DNA of 64,000 bases from Sordaria brevicollis (Eukaryota > Ascomycota > Sordariomycetes > Sordariales > Sordariaceae): the NCBI GenBank assembly GCA_033439795.1, contig JAUTDP010000006.1:806001-870000 (forward strand), written 5' to 3'. Under the pieces are notes generated by a model. That model did no database searches. It worked only from the letters and a program-made list of their open reading frames with translations, and was not told the origin of the DNA. Positions 1 to 13,800 of this stretch are shown here, piece after piece. The position numbers and the translations under genes are program-made. Numbering within the stretch: the stretch's first letter is position 1; every line of letters begins with the position of its first letter.

Positions 1-2040
1 ATACCGAACGAACGATAGCGTACAATTAAGAAAAAGCGGTTAAATTAAAGGCGTAAGCCGTTAATAAAGTCGATTTCGAATTAATTAAATTAAATTAGAA
101 AAAAACCCCTATTATAAAGACCCGTTTAAATCGTAAATCTATCGATAACCGTCGCGTCTTTACCGCTTAAGAAGTTTAAAGCGCTTTCGAAAAAACTGAT
201 AATAATAATTATAAAGCCGCTATTTTCGAATATTACAATACCTATATAATTCTTAAAATCGAGGCCTAATATTTTCCCGATACGAAAGAGTATATTAAAG
301 AGGATTTAAAGAATAAAATTAAGGATATTACTATTCGCTATATTTTTAATAAAAAAGGACTTTACTTTCCGTTTAACCCCTTATTTTAATACGAAAATCC
401 GTAGCCCGAAAGATATAGAAATTTAATAGGAATTAAAGATTTTATCGCCGAAATTAAAAAGAATCCCGATATTATATTTAAAGAAATAAAGGTCCGTATT
501 ATTACTATATTTACTTATAAAAAATAATCCAAAGAATTTTATATTATCGTTCACTATTTTAATAAAATTATAATAGATTTAAACGATTAAATTTAATATT
601 TTAAAAATATATATTATAAACCCGAAAAGTAGAAAAAGAAGGTTCGTTTTTAAACTACTATCGAAAATAACGACGAAAGTACTTAGTATTACTTTAATGG
701 CGTCGACGCGGCTACCCGTAAGGCTAATTAAATTAAATATTGCGCTTTTATTATTTAGGGTATTATTCTTAATTTTAATATCTCTAATTTTAAGACCGAT
801 TATAATAATAATAATTATTAATAAAGTAAGAAACCTATTAATTCTAATAAGGAAATAATAGAAAATTTAATAATTATTATTATAATTAAGGATAAAGAGA
901 TTTAAATTTTGAATTAAATAGTCGCTAATATTATTTATAATTCAATATATCGTAGCGCGATTTTAGGCAACGCTTTTATTATTATTATTAATAGAAAGTT
1001 TTTTAAGATTTTAAACCCTCCTATTTTCTATACTAATAAAAATAAAGATATTATTACTTTTGAAGTATAATATTATATTATAATTAATAAATTGAAGGTC
1101 AATTCGGATTATTTTATGAATAATAAAATTAAATAAATATATATCGAAAATCGCTTAATTAATTACGCCGTTAAAGATTTATAACCGTATTTACGTAATA
1201 CCTACCCGAATTAAATTAATTTTTCGAAAGCCTTAATAAATTATTTTAAACGTTAATATAATAATCCTAACGTTACTTATTAAACGATCGAAGAATTCGA
1301 AAAACTCTATATATATTAGGATGATTTTTATATTTTTAAAAATAAATTTATTCATTTTATTAGCGAATATTAAATTCCGTAATCGAATTAAAAGGAAGCC
1401 TTCCATCGTCGCTTATCGATTAACTTCTAAATAGGAATAGCTTTATATATTACCCTAAATATAGTCGATTTCGACGGATATATTAAAATTATTAAATAAA
1501 TTATTTATATATAAAAGGTAATTAAACGGACTATTACGTTATTTTCTTCGAATTTGAATAATTATAGTCGCGGAAATAATAATAAAAATAATAGTAATAT
1601 TAATAAAAGAAGAGGCTCTTTTTCGATTAAAAGTAATTCTAATATTAATAATAATAATAGGAACCTAATTAAAAAGGAAATCGATAATATATTCTACAAG
1701 GGAATATACTTTATTTATAAAGAATAAAGATATTATATTAAAAATTACCTTAAGAAATCCGATTCTAATAATCGCCCCACTATAATAAATTACCGTACTT
1801 ACTTTTAATTTATATATACTCGCTACGGTATTAAAAATAAAAAGGAGGATAAGGGTAAAGAGAAGGATAAATCGAAAAATTAATTATATTAAATAAAAAA
1901 AATTCCTATTTAAAGAAATTTATATAGTAATAATAAAGAAAAGCGTTTAATAATATAAATAAAGATTTTTTATATAATTATTTAGGAGGAGACCCTTTTA
2001 TTATATCCGCCCTTATAAATAATAATAGAATTATAATTAT
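1..2040 (+). pseudogene. Gag region of element C (RIP-inactivated)
   Basis: Capsid/nucleocapsid region of element C. The only residue-level anchor is a zinc-knuckle ghost at 1707-1748. There the spacing of what were Cys-Cys-His-Cys is exactly CX2CX4HX4C; two Cys and the His now read as Tyr through G-to-A or C-to-T change, and one spacer codon is TAA. Asn- and Ser-rich low-complexity sequence precedes it (about 1560-1680), as is common in fungal Gag. The start lies outside or near the window edge and cannot be placed. Confidence 0.7.
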
Positions 2041-5000
2041 TATTAAAGAAGTTATTATAGATTCGGAAGTTGTTATTTATATTTTAATTAATTAAATTAT
2101 AACCGACCGTTTATAACGATTTTTCGGATTCGAAGTCAAAAGCGATTTCGACCCTATTAATATAGGAGGCCCTTTTATTGGAAATAATAGTAAGAAAATT
2201 ACAACTATTCTGAAAATAAATATTATAATATAAAACTATACCGCTTATAACGAATAATTAATCGTCGCCGATATTTATTATAATATAATAATTAGCCGTA
2301 TTTAATTCGAATACTATAACGTTATAATCGATTATTTACGAAGGAGGTTATTATTTAATAACGATTAATTAATAAACCCTAATTAAATAAAGAATATTTA
2401 TATCGAAGATAGGGAAGGTTAACCTATCGATTTAAAATATTAGGAGGACGTTATCCGTAAAAAATAATTTATAGAAAGAAAGGATAAACGAAAGCGTAAC
2501 GGGGCCGTAATATATCGCCGAATTCGAGAATTCGAGAATATTCTACAACTTTTACTTTCGATTAAATAAACGATATATTTAATAATTAATATTCTTTAAA
2601 GAATTACGACCGATAAAAAAATAACCGACCCTACTAAAAAAATATAAAACTCTATAGAATAGGCTTTATAAAACGAATTTTTACCGTTACCAATAGAATT
2701 AAAGAAAGCGTCAATAGAAATATTAAAGGAATAAAAGAGAGATTTTAAAGAGGATTTAAAATACTTTAAAAAATAATTATAGGGAGAAGATTTTAATAAT
2801 AATATAAAAAAAAACGATTAGGGTTATTTTAAATAAAAAAGGGGAGCCGTATAGTATAAAGAACGAATGCCTAATATAATTATTATTAATTTTATAATCC
2901 TAATATAAATAATAAAAAAAGAATATTTAAGAGTAATAAATTTATACGAGATCGATCGCTTTATCGAAGAATATAGGGACTAGGAGTATTTTAACGGCTT
3001 AAATCCAGAAGAACGGGAATAGACTCTATAATAAATTTCTACTCGTTATTATAATTACGAAGATATTTTTAATAAACGACGGTTAAATACGTTATTAGAA
3101 TTAGGAAATAATAATTATTATATTTAATTATAAAAGGGAATTAATTTTAAAAATTTGGGTTATAATTTATTATATAAAATAAATACGGATAAGTTAAAAG
3201 CGTATTAATTATATATTATAGAGAATTTAGATAAAAATTTTATTAAAAGTAATTCTATACTATAGGCTACCCTTATTTTTTTTATATTTAAAGTTAATAA
3301 AAAATTCCGCTTTTACGTAAATTATTAGAAATTAAATAAAATTACCCGGAAAGACCGCTACCCGTTACCTTTTATTAAAAAAACGTTAGCCCGAATAATT
3401 AAAGCGAAAATCTTTATTAAAATCGATATCCAATAAGCCTTTTATTATATCCGTATATATTTAAATAATAAAGAGTTTATAACCTTCTATATTTAATATA
3501 GGGTTTATAAATATAAAGTATTACCTTTCGGATTAATTAATAAATTATTAACGTTTTAAAAATATATTAATAATACTTTAATAGGATATTTAAACGATTT
3601 TTATAATATTTATATCGATAATATTTTAATTTATTCTAATAATAAAGAGGAATACGAAATTTATATTAAAAAAGTATTAAAGAGGTTTTATTAAGCCGGA
3701 TTATAGGCTAATTTAAATAAATACGAATTTTACGTTATTAAAACGAAGTTTTTAAGGTTTATTATCGGTATTAATAGAATTTCGGTAAATCCGACGAAAA
3801 TTTAAGTAATTAAAGAATAAAAAGAATTATTAACGGTTAAAGGTATATAATCGTTTTTAGGCTTTTATAATTTTTATTATAAATTTATAAAAAAATATAG
3901 GAAAATTTCGAAACCGCTAATAACGTTAATAAAAAAAGGGGAAGCGTTTAATTAAATAAGGGAGTATTAAATAACGTTTAATACTTTAAAGTAATATTTA
4001 ATCGACGTATTAATATTTACTTACTTCGATTTCGAAAAGGAAATAAAATTAGAAATGGATATATTAAACGGGGTATTAATTAGCGTTTTATCCTAAAAAT
4101 ACGAAGATAGGTAATACTTTATCGTTTATTTCTCGGAAATAATATAAAAAATAAAATATAATTATCCGATATATAATAAAAAAATATTAACCGTAATAAG
4201 AGCGTTAATATATTAGCGTTCGGAATTTATTAGGCTCTAGCGGACCGAGCCTTTTATAATTATTATAGATTATAAAGCGTTAAAATATTTTAATATTAAA
4301 CGCTTATTAAATATAAGATAAATAATATAAATATAATTATTATTATAATATAATTTCCTAATTATTTACCGACCCGGTAAAAATAACGCGGTAGTTAATA
4401 TTTTATTAAAAAAATTAGAAAATATTAAAAATTAGAAGGAGCGGAAGGAATTATAACGTATAATACGCCTCTTTAAACCCGCGGGGGAAGAAGAGGATAT
4501 AATTCGTATTTATACCCTAAACGCTATAAATATTCCTAAAATAATAACCAGCTATAAATTCGTTTATTAAATATTAAAGGCTAATAAAACGGATATCTCT
4601 TTAGAGGAATATCGTAAGAAAATTCGATAGAAAGAATTAGATTTTATAATATTATAAGAATAATTATTATTATTCCGTAGCCGTTTTATAATTTTAGAAG
4701 GTACTTTAAGGATTAGAACGATTTAGGATTATTATAATACTTTAGCGATAATTTACTTTAAAAGGAATAAAATACGTAAATTAATAATAACCTAATATTA
4801 ATAGCCCAATTTAATTAAGGACGTTAATCGATATATAGCGAATTATATAATTTATTACGCTTTTAAATACTTATAGGGTAAAATATTAAAAATATTTTAA
4901 AATATTAAAACCCCCAAAAGAATTTAAAACCGTTTAATAATAGATTTTAAAAAAATATTATTAAATAAATATAGATACAATAATTTAATAAATATAATCG

Positions 5001-5450
5001 ACCCCTTATTTAAAATTATATAATTATTCCTTTATAAATCGATTATTATGGGAAAAGAAGCTTATAAATTATATTATAAGGGTCCTTTCCGTATTTTCGG
5101 CCCGCTTAAAGAATTTATTAATAATAGAGGATTATAATTCTAATTAGATTTTTTATAAAAATTAACCTCTTTAATTGGTATTAATTAATCGTTAGCTTCT
5201 ATTGGATATTTATAAATATTAGAATAAATTAAGAATTTCTACGAATAAATCGATTAAAAATTTCGTTTATATATTAATTATAATTAAAATAATTAATCGG
5301 AAATAATCCTAGCGTTAAATTATATTTAAAATAATTTACCCCAAAATAATATAGGCCTTTAATTTTACGAGATTTTATTCGGCTTCCCAATATTTATTTT
5401 TTTAAATTAAAAAATAAAGACGAATTTCGAAGGTATATTTTTAATAGAAT
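2041..5450 (+). pseudogene. Pol region of element C: protease, reverse transcriptase, RNase H, integrase
   Basis: The protease-like Asp-Ser site is at 2060-2065. Reverse transcriptase spans about 3270-3800, with its catalytic box at 3611-3622 reading YIDN (second Asp lost by G-to-A). RNase H follows at about 3990-4330 and ends with the family's KxLxVxRALxYWR-like helix, in which Trp is now a stop. The integrase zinc-binding region is at about 4730-4870 and the core at about 4920-5400, with a recognisable catalytic-Asp block near 5110-5160. The frame is kept over more than 1 kb; damage is by transitions, not indels. This shows one rapid RIP episode better than slow decay (inference). Confidence 0.85.
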
Positions 5451-6178
5451 ATTTAAATCGATAAAATATTAAAAATACTACTAAGAAAATCTAACGGTAT
5501 ATAAATTACGTAAAGAAATATATCGAATTTATATAATAGAAATAAACCGTTTAAGTAAATAAAAAACGTTACGAACTAGATTTTAATATAAGAAATCGAA
5601 TTTTTATCGTTAAAAAAAGTTAATCGACCGACCGTCCGAATAATAAATTGGATTTTCTATTAATAAAGTAATATTTTCCTATTATAAGTAAAAAGGGTAA
5701 TACTTTTTTAATATAATTATTTTCTTCGTAGAAGATATCCAATTAATTCCCGCTAAATAAATTAAAGAAGTTTTTAAATAATTTATTATTAAGATAGGTA
5801 TTAAAAAACCCGTTAGGGGAAATTATATTTAAAGACGAAAAATATAAAGTAGAGGAAATTACGGTTTTAAAGGTAGACCGAAGTAAATTATTTTATTAAA
5901 TAAAGTAGACCAATTAAGATTTAAACCCGGAATAATATCCTATTAACGATTTTAAAAACGTAGTAATTAAATTAAAAGAATATTATAAGGAATATCCGGA
6001 GGTAGCCGGGCCCCTTCGAAAATTATAAAATTGGATTATAACGGCGATACGAAAAAAGGAAATATTAAAATATAAAGAGGATAATTTATTAATTTAAATA
6101 GGTAATAAGAAGTTGAGGAAGAAGAAGTAATTATATTTTCGAAAGATTCGAAGCGAGTCTTTTTAAAGGGGGGGGTAA

Positions 6179-6454
6179 TATAATAGTATAGTTTACCCGT
6201 TAATCACCTAATTTATTACATATTACTAGGTGAATTAGGGACTTACTATTATAAGTTATTTATTTATGTTAGCGAACGCTATATAGCCATTTACCTATAT
6301 AACCCATTTACTCTATAGAATGTAGGGCTTATATCTTTCCGCCTACGCTTCTATTTTTATACGATTAATTTTCCTTTTTTTCTCTATTTTACGATTTTCT
6401 ATCAATTAAGGATTATTGTTATTTTATCACAAGCTCTTCCTTTTTGCCGTAACA
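6179..6454 (+). repeat. 3' LTR of element C
   Basis: The LTR begins directly after the polypurine tract and a GGTAA-like junction (the same tract-then-TGT design as element A, TG now TA) and ends in ACA at 6454. It is less AT-rich than the internal region. I did not see a second copy in the window, so the right border is inferred from the CA end and the composition change only. Confidence 0.6.
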
Positions 6455-7150
6455 GGAATTAAAAGCGTTTTAATCGATTTTATATCCGGTTTTTATAACC
6501 TTTATAACGATAAATAGAAGATATAAATATATTTCGCTAATAATTATCGCCTTCTTATTATAATATATAAGAATATTTTATAAGGGTTCGGTAATTTAAA
6601 TATATTTATTAAAAGTATATAATATTAAATACTTCGCAATTTCGTATTTATATAGCGTTTTAAAATATAAACCGGCGGCGTCGGGAATATTTAATAGATT
6701 TAATCGGAAATTAAATATAAATTCGTAAACTTATTGGATAAGAATATTAATATATTACTCTTTTAAGCGGATTAGTAAAAATTTACTTTATAGAGGATTC
6801 GCTCTTCCGTCTAATTATAAATAATATTATATATAGTCGGAAAGAATTACTCTACCGGTTATTATTATCCAATTCGATATAAACGATTTAAATATTATAA
6901 AATAATATTTATATTCTAAATTAATCCGAAACCGATTCTAATATAATATTAATAATAAAGGTTTAAACTAGCGGCGTAAACTACGGAATTTAGGATTAAA
7001 ACGTTAATATATTTAGAAGGGTTATTCTAATTCCGGACGATTTTTAAACGTTTAATTTATAATTAATTAGAAAAAATCATTTAGACTTTAAATTTAACCT
7101 TTTATAGAATAAAATAAATTATTTTACTTATTATTAATAGGGTACGTTTA

Positions 7151-7219
7151 TTTACTCCTATAAGAATAGACTATTCTTTATTCCAATTAGAATAAATATA
7201 AAGGGGTATAAATTTATAT
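7151..7219. repeat. Palindromic repeat module, copies 1 and 2
   Basis: TTTACTCCTATAAGAATAG at 7151-7169 is followed by TTTATTCCAATTAGAATAAA at 7177-7196 (7-bp arms TTTATTC/GAATAAA), then a ggggtataaatttatat block at about 7200-7219. Related copies occur at 8432-8483, 9212-9230, 10598-10674, 37736-37806 and 41204-41267. Confidence 0.5.
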
Positions 7220-8431
7220 TTATAATTATAAGGAATTAACGACTACGAAGATATATTTATAAATTATTATAACCTTTATATATTTTTCGATAATTTAAAT
7301 AAATAGGGGCAATTACTTAAGAATTTAATAAAATATATTAAATCTATTGGAGGGCGGTAATATATCTCTATTTTATATTAAATACGCGAATATATATAAT
7401 AAACCGCTATTAAAATCGAATTTAACGAATCGATTTATAACGTTAATACTTAATTTGGTATTAATTAATTTTATATACTTAATTAGTTCGAGGATTTCCT
7501 TCTTACTTTTACCGATTAATTATATAATATCGAATAGGGTATTTTTAATAGTATTATTATTAAATTAAACGCTTAAATCCTATAGTAATATAAAATAGCC
7601 GTATATATTTTAAGTAAAGAATTAAAATAAACGGATTAATATTATATTTAAATTTATTATTTTATTATTTTTACTGGAAATAAATTCGCCGTCTTCGGTA
7701 TCGATTATAAGCGCGTTAATAATATATTATAAGAAGTTATTAATATACTCCGTAATAGCCTTTATACGGGTATTATAATTAAAATAAATAATATTAATCC
7801 GTATTAGCAAAATATTAAACGAAGGATATATTATTATACCGTTAAATAATATTAATAGGGTTATTATTCCCTTATTAATTATAAGTATTTACGTCTCTTT
7901 AATAATTAGCGTCGTAAAATCGTTAATTATTTTTCCTAAATTAATAATCGCTTTTTAAATATCGGAATAGAGGAATTACTATTAATACCCCTAATCGTAA
8001 TAAATCTCCTTTAATTTATTAATTTTTATAACCGACGTCCTTCCGTTAATAACGTTATTAAAATTACCGGGTTCGAAAAAAGGAATGAAGGATTCGTCCC
8101 GGGTTAAATCGAAAATAATAGCCGTTTCGTCGCCGATAATAAACGTAAGTAACCTAAAAAGCTTATTAAATTTAATTTATTATACGAATATAATAAACGT
8201 TTATATATCCGTTAATTTATTTAACGTTAACGTAATTAAATATATTAAGCGTATTAAAGTTAATAATAACCGGATCGTCTTAAATATATTAATAAATATA
8301 TTCCGGGTAAATTAGGCTTTATCGATTATAATAACCTAAAATTTAATATTGGGAATTATAATTATTTTTAAATAAAGTAGAATTACTTATATTTTTTTTT
8401 TAAAATTATATTAAATTAGCCTATATTTTAA

Positions 8432-8483
8432 TTTACTCTTATAAGAGAAAATAATATTATATTAAAGGGGTAAATTTATATAT
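8432..8483. repeat. Palindromic repeat module, copy 3
   Basis: TTTACTCTTATAAGAGAAAA at 8432-8451, followed after a short AT spacer by AAAGGGGTAAATTTATATAT (8464-8483). It has the same two-block layout as the copy at 7177-7219. Confidence 0.45.
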
Positions 8484-10597
8484 TCTTTTTAATTAAATTA
8501 ATTATAATAACGTTATCCTATATTAAATTATAATTTTTATTTTTAAAACTTAATTACTCGTCCGAATTATTATTATTAGCTTTAGGCGAATTAACGTTAA
8601 AATCCGAACCCTAATATTCTACCCTCTTTTTAGCTTTGGCCTTTTTATTTTAATAAGTTTAATTTCGTATACGTTAATTTATAAAAGCGTCCTTCCTTTA
8701 TACGTACCCGTCTATATTAAATACCCGGCTCCCTTATAGTATTTAAATTTTCTTTATACCCTTAAAACTTTAATATTAATTAATCGTTGTAAATATAATA
8801 ATAATAATAATTCGGGTAATATCCGTTTTATAATGGCCTATAATATATTTAGTTATTAATTCGTCGAACCAATTTTAATTTAAAATTTTATTATAACGAG
8901 GATTATCCTTCGGGATATTATTAAATTTAGCGTACTAATAGTAAATTTTAAAATTACCGAATATATTATATAATTCTTTAAACGTTTAAAGGATTAAAAA
9001 GGGTAGGAGGATTATAATATTAAAGTAGGTTTATATAGTTTTACCTTTCTATTTTAAATCGAAGAGCCTTTAATATTTTATAAATAAAATAGAATTATAA
9101 ATTAGGGTCTTGCCAATTTTTATTTCACTAAATAGAATAGCCTTACTAAAGGGTTTACGTATTATTTTATAAATAATAAAGGCGTTTATTTAAATATTAG
9201 TTCGGGTATTATTTACTCTTATAGGAATTAGGAATTTAATTCTTATAGAAATTAATTATAAGTAAAATTTACTTATAATTTAATAAGGGAATAATATATA
9301 ATTATTAATCCTATTAATCTCCTATTTAATTTAATTAAATTTCTCCGAAAATTCCTTTAATTTAAATAACGGCGGTAAATCCTATATAATAATCTTCTCT
9401 TCGTTAACTTTTCGCCCGAAGGCTCGCATACCCTTAATTATTAATTTACTATCTATTATAATATTTTTTATAAAATAATTCCGAATAATTAATACTTTAA
9501 TTATAATATTTATTTTTATTTATAATTTTAATTTAGAGTGCGTATTATCTTAAGATAGCGTATCCCCGGTTATTATATATAAAAGATATTAAATTATATC
9601 CTCCGCTTAAATAATATATTAAGCGGTAATATTACCCAAATTGTAAAAAAGAAGGATGTAGGTCGTTTATTCGAATAATCTTTAAATTAAAAGCTTTTCT
9701 TATTTTTTATTATAAATTTATATAATTAGCCGGAGAGATTATATATTTATCCATTCGGCAATATTATTTAATCCGGTATTAAAATTTACAACCCTTTCGA
9801 AATTAATTTTATTAGCGTTAATTTTAACGCTTATTAAAATAATAAATTATAGAGTTTAATTAAATATTAGAACGTTACGGGTATATACCGTTTAGGTCTA
9901 GTAATTTATAATATTTTCGTTATTATTAAATTCGGGTATTTCTATACGGATTATATAAATAATTTACCGGAGCGTTATAAGGGCGTTTTATTATATATAT
10001 TCGGCCTTATCTTCTTTAGGGTTTTTTATAAATCGGGTATCGACGTTTATAAAGAAGATTAATATTATTTATTTTTCGCCGTTTAATTTATAACCCTTAA
10101 TAGAATTAAATATTTAAGTACCCTTTCTTTAGCTATTAAAGTAACCGAATAAAAATAAAACCCAAAATTAATTATTAATTAAATACCTATTAATACCCGC
10201 GAATTTATTTTAATATTATATAAATTTAACCGCCCCCTAATATTCAGGTCGCACCGAATATTATTATAAAATTAGGAAAAGGTTTATAAATAGAATCTCT
10301 TTCTATAAAATAGCCTGCGGGTCTATATTAGGATTAATTTAGAGCGTATTTCTAATTCTTATTACTATTATATAAGTAAGTAATTTAATAAATAGATAAT
10401 TTTAAATAGCCTTTATAATATATATAATAATAAAGTTTTTAAACGTATTCGGGACGTTACGTAATATTACCCTAAAGGATAGGAAGGGTAAATTACCGTT
10501 TTAACTCTTTATATTTAATAGGGGTCCGAATTAATTAATTATTAAATTCTATTAATAATAAGTATTATATAGGTTATAAATCGTATAGGGTCTATAA

Positions 10598-10674
10598 TTT
10601 ATTCCTATTAGAATAAAGAAAATAAACGGGTATAAATTATTTAAACTAATATAATTTACTCCTATTAAAATTAA
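10598..10674. repeat. Palindromic repeat module, copies 5 and 6
   Basis: TTTATTCCTATTAGAATAAA at 10598-10617 has perfect 7-bp arms. It is followed by a gggtataaatta block and then TTTACTCCTATTAAAATTAA at 10655-10674. A half copy, TTCCTATAGGAATTAAT, lies at about 10719-10735, right at the target site of element D. Confidence 0.5.
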
Positions 10675-10734
10675 TTAATTAATTTTAATTAAAATAAATT
10701 TAAAATAATAATTCCCGATTCCTATAGGAATTAA

Positions 10735-10938
10735 TATTACGGCACCAAATTATTGGCAACGCTCCCCAGGCGTCTTGGCACCGAACCACCAACGGAACAC
10801 AATCGTACCTACAATTATATCTCCACCCCACTTATATATATAGTCCGGGAGCAGAGTTTTCGCTACTTTCTCTTAATCTTCTCCCCTTCGTATAATAATA
10901 CGTCTTCTCTAAACTTTTATTAAATCGGTATTATAATA
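10735..10938 (+). repeat. 5' LTR of element D (204 bp)
   Basis: It starts TATTAC (from TGTTAC) and ends ATA (from ACA), and aligns base for base with 18406-18609. The central part is well preserved, with a TATATATA promoter-like run near 10840. The two copies differ by C/T and G/A changes where I compared them. Confidence 0.93.
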
Positions 10939-13800
10939 ATTTATTATACCTTTTCTATAATTAATAATTTAACGTTTATTAAACGTTTCGCTTTAATTAA
11001 TTTATAGAAATAATATCGATTTTTTTTAATTAAATTTTATCGAGCCCTTTTCTACGAAATCCTTTATCCTTCTTATTAATTACCACTTTGACCGAGTATT
11101 ACCGACCTTTCGCCAATTTTATAATTAAATATTATTAACTTTTCTCCGCCTTTACGCCCGCTTAAACCTAAATCCAATTTTAATTATAAATTTAAATAGC
11201 CCTAAAACGTTTAATATAAATACCCCGGGCCCTAACCCTAACGGCGAACGATAAACCTTCGCTACTAATTTTTTTCCTTTCCGTAATTAGTTTTATATTA
11301 ATATTATTATTTATAACCTACGGGATAATTTTTTTCGCTTCGTAGGTATTATAAAAGCGGATCCCGAATTCCTTTTTTAATTCTATATTTATTTTAATAT
11401 TATTAAAGCCTAATTTAATTACGCCTAAGATTATATTTACGACGTTTAAACCTAAATTATAATAAATTTCGGTATAATTTCCCGCTTTAAAACTTAATTC
11501 CGTAGTTATATTATTAAATTCGTTTAAAAAATTATTAAAATACGGAAATAAATCGATTAAACCTTCTTCTATATTTTTAAATTCGAAGCCGCCGTCCGTT
11601 TTTAAACCGTTCGGGCTAATATAATCGATTAACGAATTAACGTTACTTAATTTAAAATTAACCGACGTATTATTAAAATTACGTTTTAAATTCGCTAATA
11701 TATTATTAATTAAATTAATTTCTAACCCCTATTTATTATTTTTTTCTTTTTATTCCCCTCTTTATTTAATTATACTTACGGCGCCGAACCTTTTATCTTT
11801 ATTAGTATTGAACGTTCCCTTATAAAACGATAAGAGGAATATATTAATTAAAAATTTCTTATTAGTATTAAATTCGCTATTAATTACATTATCTATTTAA
11901 TATTTATTAACCGGATCCTTTATATTTCTTAATACCTTTTTAACGACGTTTTTATATATATTCGTTTTAAAATCGACGTAATTACGGCTTCCCTTTAAAA
12001 TTTTATTATTTAGCCCGCAAATTTTATTAATTTTTAAAATTTCTTTAAATAATTCGACCCGTATTATATTACTTTTAATATTTATATTAAAGTAATTTAG
12101 GAAATAGACTATTTATAATAGGGTACCCTTCTTTTCGCCGATTTTATTTTTACGTTTATTAAATTTGCCGACTTTTACGAATTTAATATTCGTTATTATA
12201 TTAACGCCTTTAAATCGAAAATTAATAAATACTTTTAGGATATTTTTATTAATATTATTAACGTTAACCGCCCGGCCTTTAATAATTTCGAAAATTAGGT
12301 AGACTTTTTCTACGAATTTATTATTAATTTATTAAATACTAATTATTATATTAATATTTCGCCGTTTACCCCTATTTAATCCGCTAACGACCCTATAATT
12401 TTCAGTAAGGTTTCTACCCTTATAAAGAAATTTAATAGCTTTATTTTTACGGAAGAACGAGCCCGCTATAGAGCGGAAAATTTATATATATATTATGGTA
12501 GGGTTAGTTACTATATTATAATTTATATAATTAAAGCGAAATATAAAATTTAGGCCCTTATTCCCGTTTAAAATGCCTTAGTTTCGACGCCGACGTTTAA
12601 AGTAGGAAAAGTTTAACCTTTAATAAAAATCGTTATTAAAAGCGTAATAGAAAAGAATTAAAAAATTTATATTTATATTTTATAGGATTAAATATTAATT
12701 TCTCTTTTTTAAATTTTATTCGTTTTAATAACGCCCCCGAAACGTTATATTCTATAATAATCGATTCTAAATATTTATTAATAAATTTTATTAATTTTTC
12801 CTTCGTATAATATTATATTCTCCCTTTAATACCTTTTTACTACCTCCGTACCCTTTATTTAACCGACGGTCGTAAAGGAAATTCTATTTCCTATATTTAT
12901 ATTATATTTTATTTTATTAATTCTTTTACAAATTGTTTTATTTTTTTCGTTTAGCTTTTTAATAGCCCCGATATTATTTTCGGCCTCTTTTAATTAAAGA
13001 AGTATAACTTTATTATAAATTAGTTATAAAATATTATAAATTTCCCTAATTTTATTATTAAGGAAATACCTTTACTTTTTTTACCTTTTATTAAAAATAT
13101 ATTAGACCTTCCCCTATTGGTTATAGCCCCTTGAATATTATTAAAAATTAAACCCGTATTTCGAAACCCGACCCGGCCTTTTATTAAATTACGAAAATTT
13201 CGCTACTATTCCATTTCTTCCTATTATATTTCGAAGGTTTATTTTCGCCTAAATAGTTGTAATTAACTATAAAATATAATTATCCGCTTATTATTTACCC
13301 CCAATTTTATTTTAATATACGAAGAACCCGGCGTAGAAATTTTTAAATATATTCCCGATTAATTTTATTACTTTATTAAAATTATAATATTTTTCCTTAG
13401 TATTAATAATAATTTGCCGATAATTATAATTTTACTTTCCGACTTCGACCCCGAGGATTTTAATTAAACCTTTAGCGATTTCGATAATATTATATTTCGT
13501 ACAATCTTTATTAATTAACTTATATTTATCCCCCTTTATTAATTTTTAATTAATTATTAAGATTAAATAACGGAATAATTATAGCTCTGGGCTATTTCGG
13601 CGGAGGATATTTAGAAATATATCGACGGAAAACTAATACCTATTTATATAAAAATTATTAAAGCTTTATTAGAATATTTTTACCGCTTTTAAAAAGTTTT
13701 CGACCCCGAAATTACGAAGATAATACCGTTTTACCGCCTTTTCGATTATAAAATCGACTTTATCCCCGGTTAAACCCCCCCGTATTATTATTTACGTTTT
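10939..13800 (+). pseudogene. Gag and early pol region of element D (RIP-inactivated)
   Basis: Internal sequence between the 5' LTR and the reverse transcriptase. It should hold the primer-binding site, gag and protease by position. I could not identify a primer-binding site or a clean zinc knuckle, so the call rests on location and on the plus-strand coding texture. Confidence 0.5.

Larger units (their letters stand above)
1..6454 (+). mobile_element. Element C: RIP-degraded Ty3/gypsy LTR retrotransposon, left end outside the window
   Basis: A plus-strand gag-pol element that can be read through many TAA/TAG codons. Order: gag with a CX2CX4HX4C zinc knuckle (1707-1748), a protease-like D-S-(G to E) site near 2060, reverse transcriptase, RNase H, integrase, then a purine tract of G residues (about 6165-6175) and the 3' LTR. 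The frame from about 3270 to 4330 runs without indels. All the stops I saw there are TAA or TAG, as expected from RIP of CAA, CAG and TGG codons. The 5' LTR lies left of base 1, so I cannot test for a target duplication. It has no coding capacity now. Confidence 0.9.
6455..10729. other. Unidentified RIP-degraded DNA between elements C and D
   Basis: AT-rich, RIP-like sequence without a recognisable domain. The minus strand has patches that look like former coding sequence (for example about 8580-8760, Lys/Glu-rich, and about 9340-9480), so an old minus-strand transposon is plausible, but I saw no reverse transcriptase, integrase or transposase signature. Two short stop-free plus-strand stretches (7347-7568 and 8085-8315) have no recognisable motif. 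Several copies of a short palindrome lie here (see separate entries). This is the older DNA into which element D jumped. Confidence 0.5.

Noticed and set aside
7347..8315. Plus-strand open frames 7347-7568 and 8085-8315 as genes
   Set aside because: Composition-driven Ile/Leu/Asn-rich frames in RIP DNA without start context, motif or neighbour support.
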